In this document: in pieces, positions 25,681 to 34,961 of the stretch
Layout of the letters: each line of letters starts with the position of its first letter
How positions within the stretch are numbered: position 1 is the first letter of the stretch
NCBI GenBank assembly: GCA_910578975.1
Contig: CAJTRZ010000005.1
Coordinates: 90,326-154,325 of the forward strand
Origin: an uncultured Eubacterium sp.
Lineage (GTDB): Bacteria; Bacillota; Clostridia; Lachnospirales; Lachnospiraceae
DNA length: 64,000 nt
Direction of reading: 5' to 3'
Program-made: the position numbers and the translations under genes
Notes under the pieces: model-generated
What the model saw: the letters and a program-made list of their open reading frames with translations, nothing else
Told to the model about the DNA's origin: nothing
Database searches by the model: none

Positions 25681-25722
25681 AAAAAGTATAGTAAGAGTTA
25701 GATTCTTGCTATACTTTTTTAG
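25681..25722 (+). terminator. Terminator after the glycosyltransferase gene
   Basis: AAAAAGTATAGTAAGA (25681-25696) pairs with 25704-25719 with one T-G pair, followed by T. Confidence 0.85.
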
Positions 25723-25790
25723 ATTGTGAAACTTGCTTTTTCATGATAAGATAAAAAGGATATTAGTGTAGAAAAAGGAGATTGATAAAA

Positions 25791-26468
25791 ATGGAAGCAT
25801 ACAAGCAGGAATTTATAGAATTTATGGTAGAAAGTGACGTATTAAAGTTTGGAGAATTTACATTAAAGAGTGGACGTAAGTCCCCTTTCTTTATGAACGC
25901 AGGATTATATGTCACAGGAACACAATTACATAAACTGGGACAGTATTATGCAAAAGCGATTCATGAACATTACGGAGAGGATTTTGATGTATTGTTTGGA
26001 CCGGCATACAAAGGAATTCCTATTGGAGTTGCTACGTGTATCGCGTTCAGCGAATTATATGGTAAGGAAATTAAGTATTGTTCAAATAGAAAAGAAGCAA
26101 AAGACCACGGAGAGGCAGGGATTCTTCTTGGAAGTCCAATCAAAGATGGAGATAAGGTTGTAATTATAGAAGATGTCACTACATCCGGTAAATCCATCGA
26201 AGAAACTTTTCCTATTATAAAGGCACAGGGAGATGTAGAAATTTTAGGTCTTATGGTTTCTCTTAACAGAATGGAAAAGGGCCGAGACAGCGATAAGAGT
26301 GCATTAGAAGAAATAAAAGAAAAATATGGATTTGATGCAAATGCCATCGTGTCGATGGCAGATGTTGTAGAACATCTTTATAACAAGAATTGTAATGGAA
26401 AGGTTGTCATAAACGACGAGATAAAGACTGCAATTGATAAATATTATGAGCAGTATGGCGCAAAATAA
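25791..26468 (+). CDS. pyrE: Orotate phosphoribosyltransferase
   Basis: PyrE joins orotate and PRPP to form OMP, linking PyrD and PyrF. The 225-residue protein has FGEFTLKSGRKSPFFMNAGLY, FGPAYKGIPIGVA, and the PRPP-binding VVIIEDVTTSGKSIEE near residue 125. AAAGGAG at 25774-25780 supports the ATG at 25791 rather than the TTG three codons earlier. It is separated from the pyrC-F-K-D cluster by the glycosyltransferase gene and a strong terminator, so it should have its own promoter. The VanZ-like gene follows 18 bp later. Confidence 0.96.
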   Translation: MEAYKQEFIEFMVESDVLKFGEFTLKSGRKSPFFMNAGLYVTGTQLHKLGQYYAKAIHEHYGEDFDVLFGPAYKGIPIGVATCIAFSELYGKEIKYCSNRKEAKDHGEAGILLGSPIKDGDKVVIIEDVTTSGKSIEETFPIIKAQGDVEILGLMVSLNRMEKGRDSDKSALEEIKEKYGFDANAIVSMADVVEHLYNKNCNGKVVINDEIKTAIDKYYEQYGAK

Positions 26469-26486
26469 AATTCAGGGAGATTAAAA

Positions 26487-26942
26487 GTGACGAAAACAGA
26501 TAGGAAAGTCCGGATTTTCGGTAGAATATTTTTTGTGTTGTATATGATTCTTGCCCTATATTTTATGTTTTTTTCAGAAACATTGGACAGGACAATGGTA
26601 AGTGACGAATATCGGTATAACCTTACATTGTTTAAAGAGATAAACAGATTTTGGAACATGAGATATACGTATGGATGGGATGTGACGATTGTAAATCTTT
26701 TAGGCAATGTAGTGTGTTTTATGCCATTTGGTTTTTTGTTACCAACAGTATCAAAAAAGAAAATTTTTAAAAATTTTCTAAGTGTAACGTTAATGGCAAT
26801 GCTTTTTAGTTTAGGAATTGAGACTGCCCAGTTATTAATGAAGGTGGGAGCTTTTGATGTGGACGATATATTCCTAAATACAGTCGGAGGACTGGTAGGT
26901 TACATTTTTATGAAACTGACAAGAGTTAGAAAGCATATTTAG
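26487..26942 (+). CDS. VanZ-like family membrane protein
   Basis: The 151-residue protein has four predicted membrane helices and the VanZ landmark residues: the first helix ending YFMFFSETLDR, then NLLGNVVCFMPFGFLLP, LFSLGIETAQLLMKVGAFDVDDIFLNTVGGLVGYI. The E-x-x-Q and F-D-x-D-D-x-x-x-N motifs are the conserved core of VanZ. VanZ gives low-level teicoplanin resistance in enterococci, but most VanZ-like proteins have no known role. The start is GTG at 26487 with AGGGAG nearby. It is likely co-transcribed with pyrE. Confidence 0.85.
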   Translation: MTKTDRKVRIFGRIFFVLYMILALYFMFFSETLDRTMVSDEYRYNLTLFKEINRFWNMRYTYGWDVTIVNLLGNVVCFMPFGFLLPTVSKKKIFKNFLSVTLMAMLFSLGIETAQLLMKVGAFDVDDIFLNTVGGLVGYIFMKLTRVRKHI

Positions 26943-26960
26943 TAAAGTACAGTGAGTATT

Positions 26961-27323
26961 ATGAGTTTGAAATTTTGGGATAAAAAGAAAAAAATAAAAT
27001 TAGATGAAAAAGAGGATAAGCCGGCAAAGCGTATACCTCTTCGTAAATACACAAAAGGTGGAAAGATATCGTCACTGACAGCGTTAGGCAGTCTGGTAAT
27101 GATTATTCTGGCAGTGCTGATTTCTACTTTGATGAGAGGTCATGCAGGGATCTATGTTGGATTGATGCTGTTAGCTTCATTGATTGCTTCAGCCATAGGG
27201 TTTGGGATAGGTATTAAAAGTTTTGACGAAGAAAACAGGTTTATGAGATATACATACATAGGAACTATTGCGAATGCAGCAATATGGATTTTTATATTAG
27301 GAATATATTTAATTTTTGTATAA
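26961..27323 (+). CDS. Small membrane protein of unknown function (possibly DUF6142)
   Basis: The 120-residue protein has a charged, Lys-rich N-terminus (KFWDKKKKIKLDEKEDKPAKRIPLRKYTKGG) and three hydrophobic segments: SLVMIILAVLISTLM, IYVGLMLLASLIASAIGFGIGI and YIGTIANAAIWIFILGIYLIF. It resembles a small conserved family of Lachnospiraceae, perhaps DUF6142, but I am not certain. It lies between the VanZ-like gene and the aminopeptidase with tight spacing. A GTG at 26952 is an alternative start. Function unknown. Confidence 0.7.
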   Translation: MSLKFWDKKKKIKLDEKEDKPAKRIPLRKYTKGGKISSLTALGSLVMIILAVLISTLMRGHAGIYVGLMLLASLIASAIGFGIGIKSFDEENRFMRYTYIGTIANAAIWIFILGIYLIFV

Positions 27324-27377
27324 CATTCAGCTATGCACAAAGCTGAAAATAAAATGTTTGTCAGGAAGGGATTGTAA

Positions 27378-29396
27378 ATGAATATTATTGATGAGCGTTA
27401 TCAGATTGCTATAGAGAGAATCAAAGAAATCACAACAGAAGAAGTGGTAGATAAACAATATTTAAAATATTTTTGTACAGTTTCACAGTTTATTTTAAAA
27501 TTGGACAAACTAAATAAGGAGATAAAATCCAATAAGTTGACCGACGATACATTGGAACAACTTCAGAGGCGGAATACAGAATTATATCAGGATATTTATC
27601 CTGAAAATTATGGGAGGAGTTTTGCGAATCCTTCCTATGCAGTAAATTGCCTAGGTCAGAAATTTGGTCAGATTCTGTGTTATCTCTATAAAAACATACG
27701 AGGGTTGATAGGGAATGTTTATCGGCAGGAAACGGAGATTGTTACACTTTGGATTGAGTTGTTTATTGATATATATAATCATTTTGAAGAGACAGAAGAA
27801 TTATTGAATGACAATATCAGAGAGATTGTATACTCTTTTGAAAAAGATAATACAGAGATTTTTATGGAGCAGAAAGTAAATGAGGCGGTCAATCCTGAAA
27901 AGTGTTTTGCGGTAGATATTGTTATGAATAGCGACTTGTCTGATATAAGATATTTATATCGATACGGTGAGCATGTGGGAGATAATGAAATTCATATGGC
28001 AAAGTATCTTAACAGCCTGGAACAGGAAAAAATAGATTTACTTGCACATGTTTACACAGAAGGGTATCGACGTGGTTTTGAGAATGCGGGAAAAGATTTG
28101 TCAATTAAAGAGACTGTGGATATTCGATATAATATAGGATTTGAGCGTATTGTAAAGGCTGCGATCGCTGATTTTAAAACTATGGGACTTAAACCGGTCA
28201 TTTATCCCGGAGGATATAATACTACCATGCCCAATAAGCAGTACTGGTTTGATCATAAGTTTGATGAGGCGTTATATTTGGACAAGGCCTTTGTTAAGCG
28301 TAAATTAGAAGTTACAAAACAGGCATATGAGGAAAGAAAAGAGATAGCCGGAAAAATGGCAGGTCCGGCAGTGATTGAGATTTTCGGAGAGAATCCGTTT
28401 GAGCCGGAAAATAAAAAAGAAGCTTTATCTTTTACGGAGGAGCAGCAGAAGTTAAGTGTAAATTTCAGAACGGAATATGTACGTATTGTTCAACAATATA
28501 TCAAGGGAGAAGAAAGGAGCTTTACAATTATTGCTTTCCCGATTCCGGAGTTCGGTGATAAGTTTGAAGAGATGTTTGATGCAACAGTAAAGATTAATAC
28601 ACTGGATGCAGATAAATATGGAAAAGTCCAGCAGACAATTATTGATGCATTGGACAGGGCAGAACATGTGAGAATTGTAGGAAAAGGAAACAACAAAACT
28701 TATATGAATGTGGAACTGCATCATTTAAACAATCCTGAAAAGGAAACAAACTTTGAAAACTGTCTTGCAGATGTCAATATTCCTTTGGGCGAGGTCTTTA
28801 CATCTCCGGTTTTAAAAGGAACAAACGGTGCTCTTCATGTGAGTGAAGTATATTTAGGCGAACTGAATTACAAAGATTTGGAGATTCAGTTTGAAGATGG
28901 AATGATAAAAGACTATACATGCGGGAATTTTGAGACAGAGGAAGAAAATAAAAAATATATAAAAGAAAATGTAATGTTCAATCATGATACACTTCCGATT
29001 GGTGAGTTTGCAATAGGGACGAATACGACAGCGTATGTGATTGCAAATAAATATGATGTTGTATATAAACTTCCGATTCTCATAGTTGAAAAAATGGGCC
29101 CGCATTTTGCGGTAGGAGACACATGCTACAGCTTTGAGGAAGATGTGAAAGTTTATAATCCTGATGGAAAAGAGATAATTGCCCGGGATAATGAGATTTC
29201 GGCATTGAGAACAACAGACAGCAAGAATGCATATTATGGATGCCACACAGACATTACCATTCCCTATGATGAGTTGGGAGAGATTGTTGCAGTGACAGCA
29301 GAAGGAAAAGAGATTACTATTATTCAGGATGGAAGATTTGTTCTGGAGGGATGTGAATTATTGAATGAACCTTTTCAAGAAATTTCTGTAAAATAA
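27378..29396 (+). CDS. M29-type aminopeptidase with long N-terminal extension
   Basis: The C-terminal half (from about residue 350 of 672) matches M29 metallo-aminopeptidases. It has GEVFTSPV with a metal-binding Glu, the second Glu in GEFAIGTN, LPILIVEKMGPHFAVGDTCYSFEED with the His, and GCHTDITIPYDE with the final His and Asp. These are the expected ligands for a two-metal site. The first 330 residues are longer than in the classical AmpS enzymes and I do not recognise a domain in them. There is no signal peptide, so it is cytoplasmic. AAGG lies upstream of the ATG. It precedes the pur genes, but a shared role is not evident. Confidence 0.82.
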   Translation: MNIIDERYQIAIERIKEITTEEVVDKQYLKYFCTVSQFILKLDKLNKEIKSNKLTDDTLEQLQRRNTELYQDIYPENYGRSFANPSYAVNCLGQKFGQILCYLYKNIRGLIGNVYRQETEIVTLWIELFIDIYNHFEETEELLNDNIREIVYSFEKDNTEIFMEQKVNEAVNPEKCFAVDIVMNSDLSDIRYLYRYGEHVGDNEIHMAKYLNSLEQEKIDLLAHVYTEGYRRGFENAGKDLSIKETVDIRYNIGFERIVKAAIADFKTMGLKPVIYPGGYNTTMPNKQYWFDHKFDEALYLDKAFVKRKLEVTKQAYEERKEIAGKMAGPAVIEIFGENPFEPENKKEALSFTEEQQKLSVNFRTEYVRIVQQYIKGEERSFTIIAFPIPEFGDKFEEMFDATVKINTLDADKYGKVQQTIIDALDRAEHVRIVGKGNNKTYMNVELHHLNNPEKETNFENCLADVNIPLGEVFTSPVLKGTNGALHVSEVYLGELNYKDLEIQFEDGMIKDYTCGNFETEEENKKYIKENVMFNHDTLPIGEFAIGTNTTAYVIANKYDVVYKLPILIVEKMGPHFAVGDTCYSFEEDVKVYNPDGKEIIARDNEISALRTTDSKNAYYGCHTDITIPYDELGEIVAVTAEGKEITIIQDGRFVLEGCELLNEPFQEISVK

Positions 29397-29507
29397 GAAA
29401 TATGTCGAATATGTGCAGATTAAGGAAGATATTGTCTTTTCGAAGTGGGATTTTTGTGTTAGAATAAAGAGTAATTTGTGAATATAAGAAAATAAAAGGA
29501 GAACATC

Positions 29508-30008
29508 ATGGCAAAAGTTGGTATTGTAATGGGCAGTGATTCAGATATGCCTATCATGAGTAAAGCAGCAGATATTTTGGAACAATTTGGAATAGATTAT
29601 GAGATGACAATTATCTCAGCGCACAGGGAGCCGGATATATTCTTTGAATGGGCGAAAGGTGCAGAAGACAGAGGCATTAAAGTGATTATTGCTGGAGCGG
29701 GAAAGGCGGCACATCTGCCGGGAATGTGTGCAGCATTATTTAAAATGCCGGTTATAGGAATTCCAATGAAGACATCAGATTTGGGCGGTGTTGATTCTCT
29801 TTATTCTATCGTTCAGATGCCTTCTGGTGTGCCGGTTGCAACAGTAGCAATTAATGGTGGAATGAACGCAGGAATTCTTGCGGCACAGATACTTGCTACA
29901 GCAGATGATGAACTTTTAACTAAGGTTAAAGATTATGCAGAACAGATGAAGTCTGAAGTAGAAGCAAAAGATGCGAAGTTGAAAGAAGTAGGTTATAAAA
30001 ACTATTAA
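29508..30008 (+). CDS. purE: N5-carboxyaminoimidazole ribonucleotide mutase
   Basis: PurE moves the carboxyl group to form CAIR in IMP synthesis. The 166-residue protein has VGIVMGSDSDMPIM at the N-terminus, the conserved SAHREPD, and GAGKAAHLPGM, GIPM and QMPSGVPVATVAINGG. These are class I PurE motifs. AAAAGGAG precedes the ATG. It is the first of four pur genes in order E-M-N-D, with gaps of 75, 23 and 21 bp. No purK is next to it. A candidate extended -10 (TGT-TAGAAT near 29457-29465) lies upstream. Confidence 0.96.
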   Translation: MAKVGIVMGSDSDMPIMSKAADILEQFGIDYEMTIISAHREPDIFFEWAKGAEDRGIKVIIAGAGKAAHLPGMCAALFKMPVIGIPMKTSDLGGVDSLYSIVQMPSGVPVATVAINGGMNAGILAAQILATADDELLTKVKDYAEQMKSEVEAKDAKLKEVGYKNY

Positions 30009-30083
30009 ATTATATAAAGTAACAAAATAAAATACTTTGAAGTTGTAAGAAACATTTCAGGAAAATCAGGAGGAAACAACAAA

Positions 30084-31109
30084 ATGGATTACAAGAAAGC
30101 AGGCGTAGATATTGAGGCAGGTTATAAGTCAGTAGAATTAATAAAGGGTTCTATAAAGGAAACAGTGAGACCGGAAGTTTTAGGAGGAATTGGAGGATTT
30201 GCAGGTGCATTTGATATGAGTGCATTTAAAAATATGGAAGAGCCGATTTTAGTTTCAGGAACAGATGGTGTTGGAACAAAGATTAAGCTTGCTTTTGTAT
30301 TGGATAAACACGATACAATCGGAATTGACTGTGTTGCAATGTGTGTAAATGATATTGTTTGTGGTGGTGGAGAACCATTATTTTTCTTAGATTATATTGC
30401 ATGTGGAAAGAATTTTCCGGAAAAAATTGCAGAAATCGTGAAAGGTGTGGCAGAAGGCTGTAAACAGTCAGGCTGTGCGCTGATAGGAGGAGAAACAGCA
30501 GAACATCCGGGATTAATGCCGGAAGATGACTATGATTTAGCAGGATTTGCAGTAGGTGTTGTTGATAAGAAGGATTTGGTAACAGGAGAAAACATTAAAC
30601 CAGGCGATAAATTAATCGGTATTGCATCATCGGGTGTTCATAGTAATGGATTCTCACTGGTTAGAAAAGTTTTTGATATGACAGAAGAGTCATTGAATAC
30701 ATATTATGATGAATTAGGAACTACATTGGGAGAGGCATTACTTGCTCCAACTATTATATATGTAAAAGCGTTAAATGCAATTAGAGAGGCAGGTGTAACA
30801 ATTCATGGATGCAGCCATATTACAGGCGGTGGTTTTTATGAAAACATTCCTAGAATGTTGCCAGATGGAGTAAAGGCGGTTGTAAAGAAAGATTCATATG
30901 ATATACCACCTATCTTTACATTGTTACAGAAGACTGGTGATATTGCAGAGGAAATGATGTATAACACATACAACATGGGTATTGGAATGTTATTGGCAGT
31001 AGATGAAAATGATGTGGAAGCTACAATGAAAGCAATTGAAGCAGCAGGAGAAAAGTGTTTCTTAGTTGGCGAGATTAACGCAGGAGAAAAATCCGTAGAA
31101 CTTATATAG
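30084..31109 (+). CDS. purM: Phosphoribosylformylglycinamidine cyclo-ligase
   Basis: PurM closes the imidazole ring of FGAM to make AIR using ATP, directly downstream of the PurL reaction. The 341 residues are of normal length. Motifs include YKKAGVDIEAGYKSVELIK at the N-terminus, LVSGTDGVGTKIKLAF, IDCVAMCVNDIVCGGGEPLFFLDYIA, LIGGETAEHPG, GIASSGVHSNGFSLVRKV and HITGGGFYENIPRMLP. A strong AGGAGG-type site precedes the ATG. No residue appears to be missing. Confidence 0.97.
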   Translation: MDYKKAGVDIEAGYKSVELIKGSIKETVRPEVLGGIGGFAGAFDMSAFKNMEEPILVSGTDGVGTKIKLAFVLDKHDTIGIDCVAMCVNDIVCGGGEPLFFLDYIACGKNFPEKIAEIVKGVAEGCKQSGCALIGGETAEHPGLMPEDDYDLAGFAVGVVDKKDLVTGENIKPGDKLIGIASSGVHSNGFSLVRKVFDMTEESLNTYYDELGTTLGEALLAPTIIYVKALNAIREAGVTIHGCSHITGGGFYENIPRMLPDGVKAVVKKDSYDIPPIFTLLQKTGDIAEEMMYNTYNMGIGMLLAVDENDVEATMKAIEAAGEKCFLVGEINAGEKSVELI

Positions 31110-31132
31110 AAAGTAAAGTAGAGTGAAAGTTT

Positions 31133-31726
31133 ATGATTAGAGTAGGTGTTTTGGTATCCGGCGGGGGTACAAATTTACAGGCGATTATTGATGCAGTAAG
31201 GAATGGAGATATAACGAATGCTTCTTTGGAAGTAGTTCTCAGTAATAAAAGGGATGCATATGCATTAACCAGAGCAGAAGATAACAATATTGCGGCAGAA
31301 TGTGTCTGTATGAAAGACTATGAGACAAGGGATGATTTTAACAGGGCATTAATTGAAAGGATTGATGCATACAATCTTGATTTAATTGTTCTTGCAGGAT
31401 TTTTAGTTGTATTACCACCAGAGTTAATTGCAAAATATAGAAATAAAATTATTAATATACATCCGTCTTTGATTCCATCTTTTTGTGGAAATGGGTTTTA
31501 TGGACTTCATGTACATGAAAAGGCATTGGAGCGTGGGGTTAAGGTGACTGGTGCAACAGTTCATTTTGTGGATGAGGGGACAGATACAGGTCCGATTATC
31601 TATCAGAAAGCTGTCGAGGTTTTACCGGGAGATACACCGGAAATATTACAGAAACGTGTTATGGAACAGGCGGAATGGAAAATATTGCCTGCAGCTATTA
31701 ATGCTATAGCGAATAGTGAATTATAA
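31133..31726 (+). CDS. purN: Phosphoribosylglycinamide formyltransferase
   Basis: PurN formylates GAR using 10-formyl-tetrahydrofolate. The 197-residue protein shows VLVSGGGTNLQAIID at the N-terminus, the catalytic NIHPSLIPSF (Asn and His), and VHFVDEGTDTGPIIYQ with the catalytic Asp. The usual SFPGxG stretch reads SFCGNGFYG, a common clostridial variant. It is placed 23 bp after purM and 21 bp before purD. Confidence 0.95.
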   Translation: MIRVGVLVSGGGTNLQAIIDAVRNGDITNASLEVVLSNKRDAYALTRAEDNNIAAECVCMKDYETRDDFNRALIERIDAYNLDLIVLAGFLVVLPPELIAKYRNKIINIHPSLIPSFCGNGFYGLHVHEKALERGVKVTGATVHFVDEGTDTGPIIYQKAVEVLPGDTPEILQKRVMEQAEWKILPAAINAIANSEL

Positions 31727-31747
31727 TATAAAGTAAAGAGGTACGTT

Positions 31748-33019
31748 ATGAAGGTTTTAATTGTAGGAAGTGGTGGAAGAGAACATGCGATTGCGACAGC
31801 AGTGGCAAAAAGTTCGAAAGTCAATAAAATATACTGTGCACCGGGAAATGCCGGTATCGGACAGATTGCAGAGTGTGTAAACATTGGTGCGATGGAGTTT
31901 GATAAATTAGTGGAGTTTGCCAGAGAGAAAGAAATAGATCTGACAGTTATCGGTATGGATGACCCATTGGTAGGTGGTATCGTAGATAAATTTGAAGAAG
32001 CAGGACTTCGTGTATTCGGACCAAGGAAGAATGCAGCTATATTAGAAGGTTCAAAAGCATTTTCAAAGGATTTAATGAAAAAATACGATATTCCAACAGC
32101 AGGATATGAAAACTTTGATTCACCGGAAGCTGCAATGGAGTATCTTGAAACTTCAAAATATCCGATTGTTCTGAAAGCAGATGGTCTGGCACTTGGAAAA
32201 GGTGTTCTTATTTGCAATACGAAAGAGGAAGCCATGGATGGTGTTAAGGAATTAATGCTTGATAAGAAGTTTGGTAGTGCAGGAAATACGATTGTAATTG
32301 AGGAATTTATGACAGGCCGTGAGGTTTCCGTATTATCTTTTGTAGATGGAAAAACAATTAAGATTATGACATCAGCACAGGACCATAAGAGGGCAAAGGA
32401 TGGAGACCAGGGATTAAATACCGGAGGAATGGGAACTTTTTCACCAAGTCCTTTCTATACAGAAGAAGTTGACGAATTTTGTAAAAAATATATTTATCAG
32501 GCAACAGTAGATGCTATGGCTTCAGAGGGCAGAGAATTTAAGGGTATTATTTTCTTCGGACTGATGCTGACAGAAGAAGGTCCAAAGGTGCTGGAGTATA
32601 ATGCCAGATTTGGAGACCCGGAAGCACAAGTTGTATTACCAAGAATGAAAAATGATATAATTGATGTATTTGAGGCATGTGTTGATGGCGAATTGGATAA
32701 AATAGATTTAGAGTTTGAAGATAATGCAGCCGTATGTGTGGTTTTAGCCAGTGACGGATATCCTGTTTCTTATGAAAAGGGATTTGAAATTAAGGGGCTG
32801 GAACAGTTTGATTATAAAGAAGGTTATTATGTTTTCCATGCGGGAACAGCTTTGAAAGATGGAAAAATGGTAACGAATGGCGGAAGAGTTCTTGGTGTTA
32901 CTGCAAAGGGGAGCGACTTGAAAGAGGCAAGAGCAAATGCTTATGAAGCAACAAAACTCATTGATTTTGATAATAAGTATATGCGCAGCGATATCGGAAA
33001 AGCGATTGATGAAGCTTAA
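31748..33019 (+). CDS. purD: Phosphoribosylamine-glycine ligase
   Basis: PurD ligates phosphoribosylamine and glycine to GAR, the substrate of PurN. The 423-residue ATP-grasp protein has VLIVGSGGREHAIA, YCAPGNAGI, GPRKNAAILEGSKAFSKDLMKKYDIPTA, LKADGLALGKGV, EEFMTGREVSVLSF, DHKRAKDGDQGLNTGGMGTFSPSP, and the metal-binding EYNARFGDPEAQVVLPRM. The order of the genes (E-M-N-D) does not follow the order of the reactions. A weak AACAGT/ACTGTT hairpin follows the stop. Confidence 0.97.
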   Translation: MKVLIVGSGGREHAIATAVAKSSKVNKIYCAPGNAGIGQIAECVNIGAMEFDKLVEFAREKEIDLTVIGMDDPLVGGIVDKFEEAGLRVFGPRKNAAILEGSKAFSKDLMKKYDIPTAGYENFDSPEAAMEYLETSKYPIVLKADGLALGKGVLICNTKEEAMDGVKELMLDKKFGSAGNTIVIEEFMTGREVSVLSFVDGKTIKIMTSAQDHKRAKDGDQGLNTGGMGTFSPSPFYTEEVDEFCKKYIYQATVDAMASEGREFKGIIFFGLMLTEEGPKVLEYNARFGDPEAQVVLPRMKNDIIDVFEACVDGELDKIDLEFEDNAAVCVVLASDGYPVSYEKGFEIKGLEQFDYKEGYYVFHAGTALKDGKMVTNGGRVLGVTAKGSDLKEARANAYEATKLIDFDNKYMRSDIGKAIDEA

Positions 33020-33125
33020 ATAAAAAAGCAACAGTGAGTGATACTGTTAATATACGATAAAGAAAACAAAAGTGAAAAAGTGTATTGTGAATCAATTTAA
33101 TGCGATACGTAGAAAGGAAAAAGAC

Positions 33126-34838
33126 ATGAAGAGAATAAAAAATCTGTTAATGATGACAGTTGCAGTATCTGCAATGATGATTGCTATGGTCTTTTCGGTT
33201 AGTGCAGATGAGACTACAGATTTATCAGAAATGAAGGTATATGGTGTTAGTGCTTCGGGAAGTAAAACAGAAGTTCCTATGAGTTTTAATGCAACAACAT
33301 ATGAGTATGATTTGACAGTGAAGTCTGATGTAACATCTATTGAGATAGAGGCGAAGACAAAGGACAGTACTTCAAAATGGATTATAGAAAAAGACGGTAT
33401 TAATACAAAGATGGATACAGGTATGAACAAGACTATCGTGGCTGTGACATCAAGGACAGGTGTTGTACAAAAGTATACTTTAAATACAAAGAAATTGACA
33501 ACAGCTGAGGAGGCTACGTATAAAGAGCCGGAAACAGAAGAAAATAAAGTTACAAAAAATACTGCCACTGATACGTCTGTAAAAGTCGGAAAATCTAAAA
33601 TGAAAATCACTTCTTCCTTTGGAAGTGATAAAATTCCAGAAGGATTTAAGAAATCCACACAGAAGTATAAAGGTAAAAAATATACTGCAATTAAGGGTGA
33701 AGTAAAAGATATTACAGCTTTTTATCTTTATGGAGACGAGAATGAGGGATTTTATATTTATGATAAAGATAAGTTCTATGCAATGTCTAACATAAAGATA
33801 AAGAGTAGAATGTACACAATTGTACAACCAAAAGAAACCGATGGTATTGTTGAAGCATATAAGAAAAAGAAAGTGACTATTATAGACCAGGAAGTTAAAG
33901 CATGGGCACTTGATGAAGAAGAAGGAATGTATCTTGTTTATGCAATGAACTGGAATGGAGATACAAACCTATACTGCTATGATGATAATGAAAAATGTTT
34001 TCAGAGATATCTTACTTCTTCCGATGCCAATAAGCAGTCAGAAGCGGCAGCAAAAGCTTATAATAAGCTGCAGAAAGATTATAATAAACTGGTAGATAAA
34101 TATAATGTCTTAATTAAAATTTTGTGTGGTCTTGTAATATTAATTATTATATTAGTTTTCGTTGTGATAAATCTTGCTTTAAATAAGAAAGAGAAGAAGA
34201 TTAAAAATGATGACAATTATTCATCAAATGTTGAAAGCAAGGAAAAGTTATCTAAAGCAGAAAAAAAGGCTGCAAAGAAAGCCAAAAAGAATCAGAAGTA
34301 TGAACAGGATGATGACGACATTGATTCCGGAATTGCGATTGGGCAGGAGGAAGAAAGAAATCCAAAGGACGAATTAGAAGCAGGCATACAAGATGATTTG
34401 AATAAAATCGGTAATGAAATCGATGCAGAAATATCTGGAGAAATTTCAGAAGATGATGTTTCACCTATTGTAGACTTAGAAGATGAAAAAAAATCAGAAG
34501 AAGTTGAAGCACTGGAAGATGATGAAAGTGAAGTTGAGAAAGTTCCAAAAAGAGGGATTCTTGGCAGAGCACCAAAATCAGTTCCGTATGGTGATGAACC
34601 GACTTTTGGAACAGATAAACAGTCTGAAGAAGGATTCTACGGTGGAGAAGTAGATGAAGAGGATGAGGTCTTTATTGATATTGTAGATGATGACGATTTA
34701 AAAGATGCGAAGAATGATGCTGAGGTTTCTGAGAACGCAGATGATGAAGAGGACTTAAAAGAGACAATGAAATCATTGTTACCGGATGAGCAGGATGATG
34801 ACGATGATGATGATTTTCAGTTTATTGATTTAGATTAA
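33126..34838 (+). CDS. Membrane-anchored protein with cadherin-like domain and acidic cytoplasmic tail
   Basis: The 570-residue protein begins with a signal peptide (MKRIKNLLMMTVAVSAMMIAMVFSVSADE). A cadherin-like beta-sandwich domain follows (about residues 30-130: MKVYGVSASGSK, ATTYEYDLTV, TGVVQKYTLNTKK). An extracellular region continues to about residue 335. After a short helical stretch (YNKLQKDYNKLVDKYN) there is one membrane helix (ILCGLVILIIILVFVVINLAL). The last 200 residues are cytoplasmic and extremely acidic, ending in DDDDDDDFQFIDLD. The type I topology with a charged tail suggests a scaffold or signalling role, but no family is recognised. GAAAGG precedes ATG 33126. It stands alone between purD and clpC. 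Confidence 0.8.
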   Translation: MKRIKNLLMMTVAVSAMMIAMVFSVSADETTDLSEMKVYGVSASGSKTEVPMSFNATTYEYDLTVKSDVTSIEIEAKTKDSTSKWIIEKDGINTKMDTGMNKTIVAVTSRTGVVQKYTLNTKKLTTAEEATYKEPETEENKVTKNTATDTSVKVGKSKMKITSSFGSDKIPEGFKKSTQKYKGKKYTAIKGEVKDITAFYLYGDENEGFYIYDKDKFYAMSNIKIKSRMYTIVQPKETDGIVEAYKKKKVTIIDQEVKAWALDEEEGMYLVYAMNWNGDTNLYCYDDNEKCFQRYLTSSDANKQSEAAAKAYNKLQKDYNKLVDKYNVLIKILCGLVILIIILVFVVINLALNKKEKKIKNDDNYSSNVESKEKLSKAEKKAAKKAKKNQKYEQDDDDIDSGIAIGQEEERNPKDELEAGIQDDLNKIGNEIDAEISGEISEDDVSPIVDLEDEKKSEEVEALEDDESEVEKVPKRGILGRAPKSVPYGDEPTFGTDKQSEEGFYGGEVDEEDEVFIDIVDDDDLKDAKNDAEVSENADDEEDLKETMKSLLPDEQDDDDDDDFQFIDLD

Positions 34839-34847
34839 CGTATGATG

Positions 34848-34890
34848 ATAAAGGGTAATTCTTGAATAACAAAGAATTACCCTTTATTTA
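34848..34890 (+). terminator. Terminator before clpC
   Basis: A 16-bp perfect stem, 34848-34863 with 34872-34887 (ATAAAGGGTAATTCTT arm), is followed by TTTA. Confidence 0.9.
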
Positions 34891-34961
34891 AAAAAATTTT
34901 AAAATAATGGACACATTTTAGGAATATAATGTGGTTCTAAAAACATCATGGAGGAAGAGAC

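Noticed and set aside
34905..34935. TGGACA at 34908 paired with TATAAT at 34925 as a clpC promoter
   Set aside because: The spacer is only 11 bp, too short for a standard -35/-10 pair; only the -10 box is credible.
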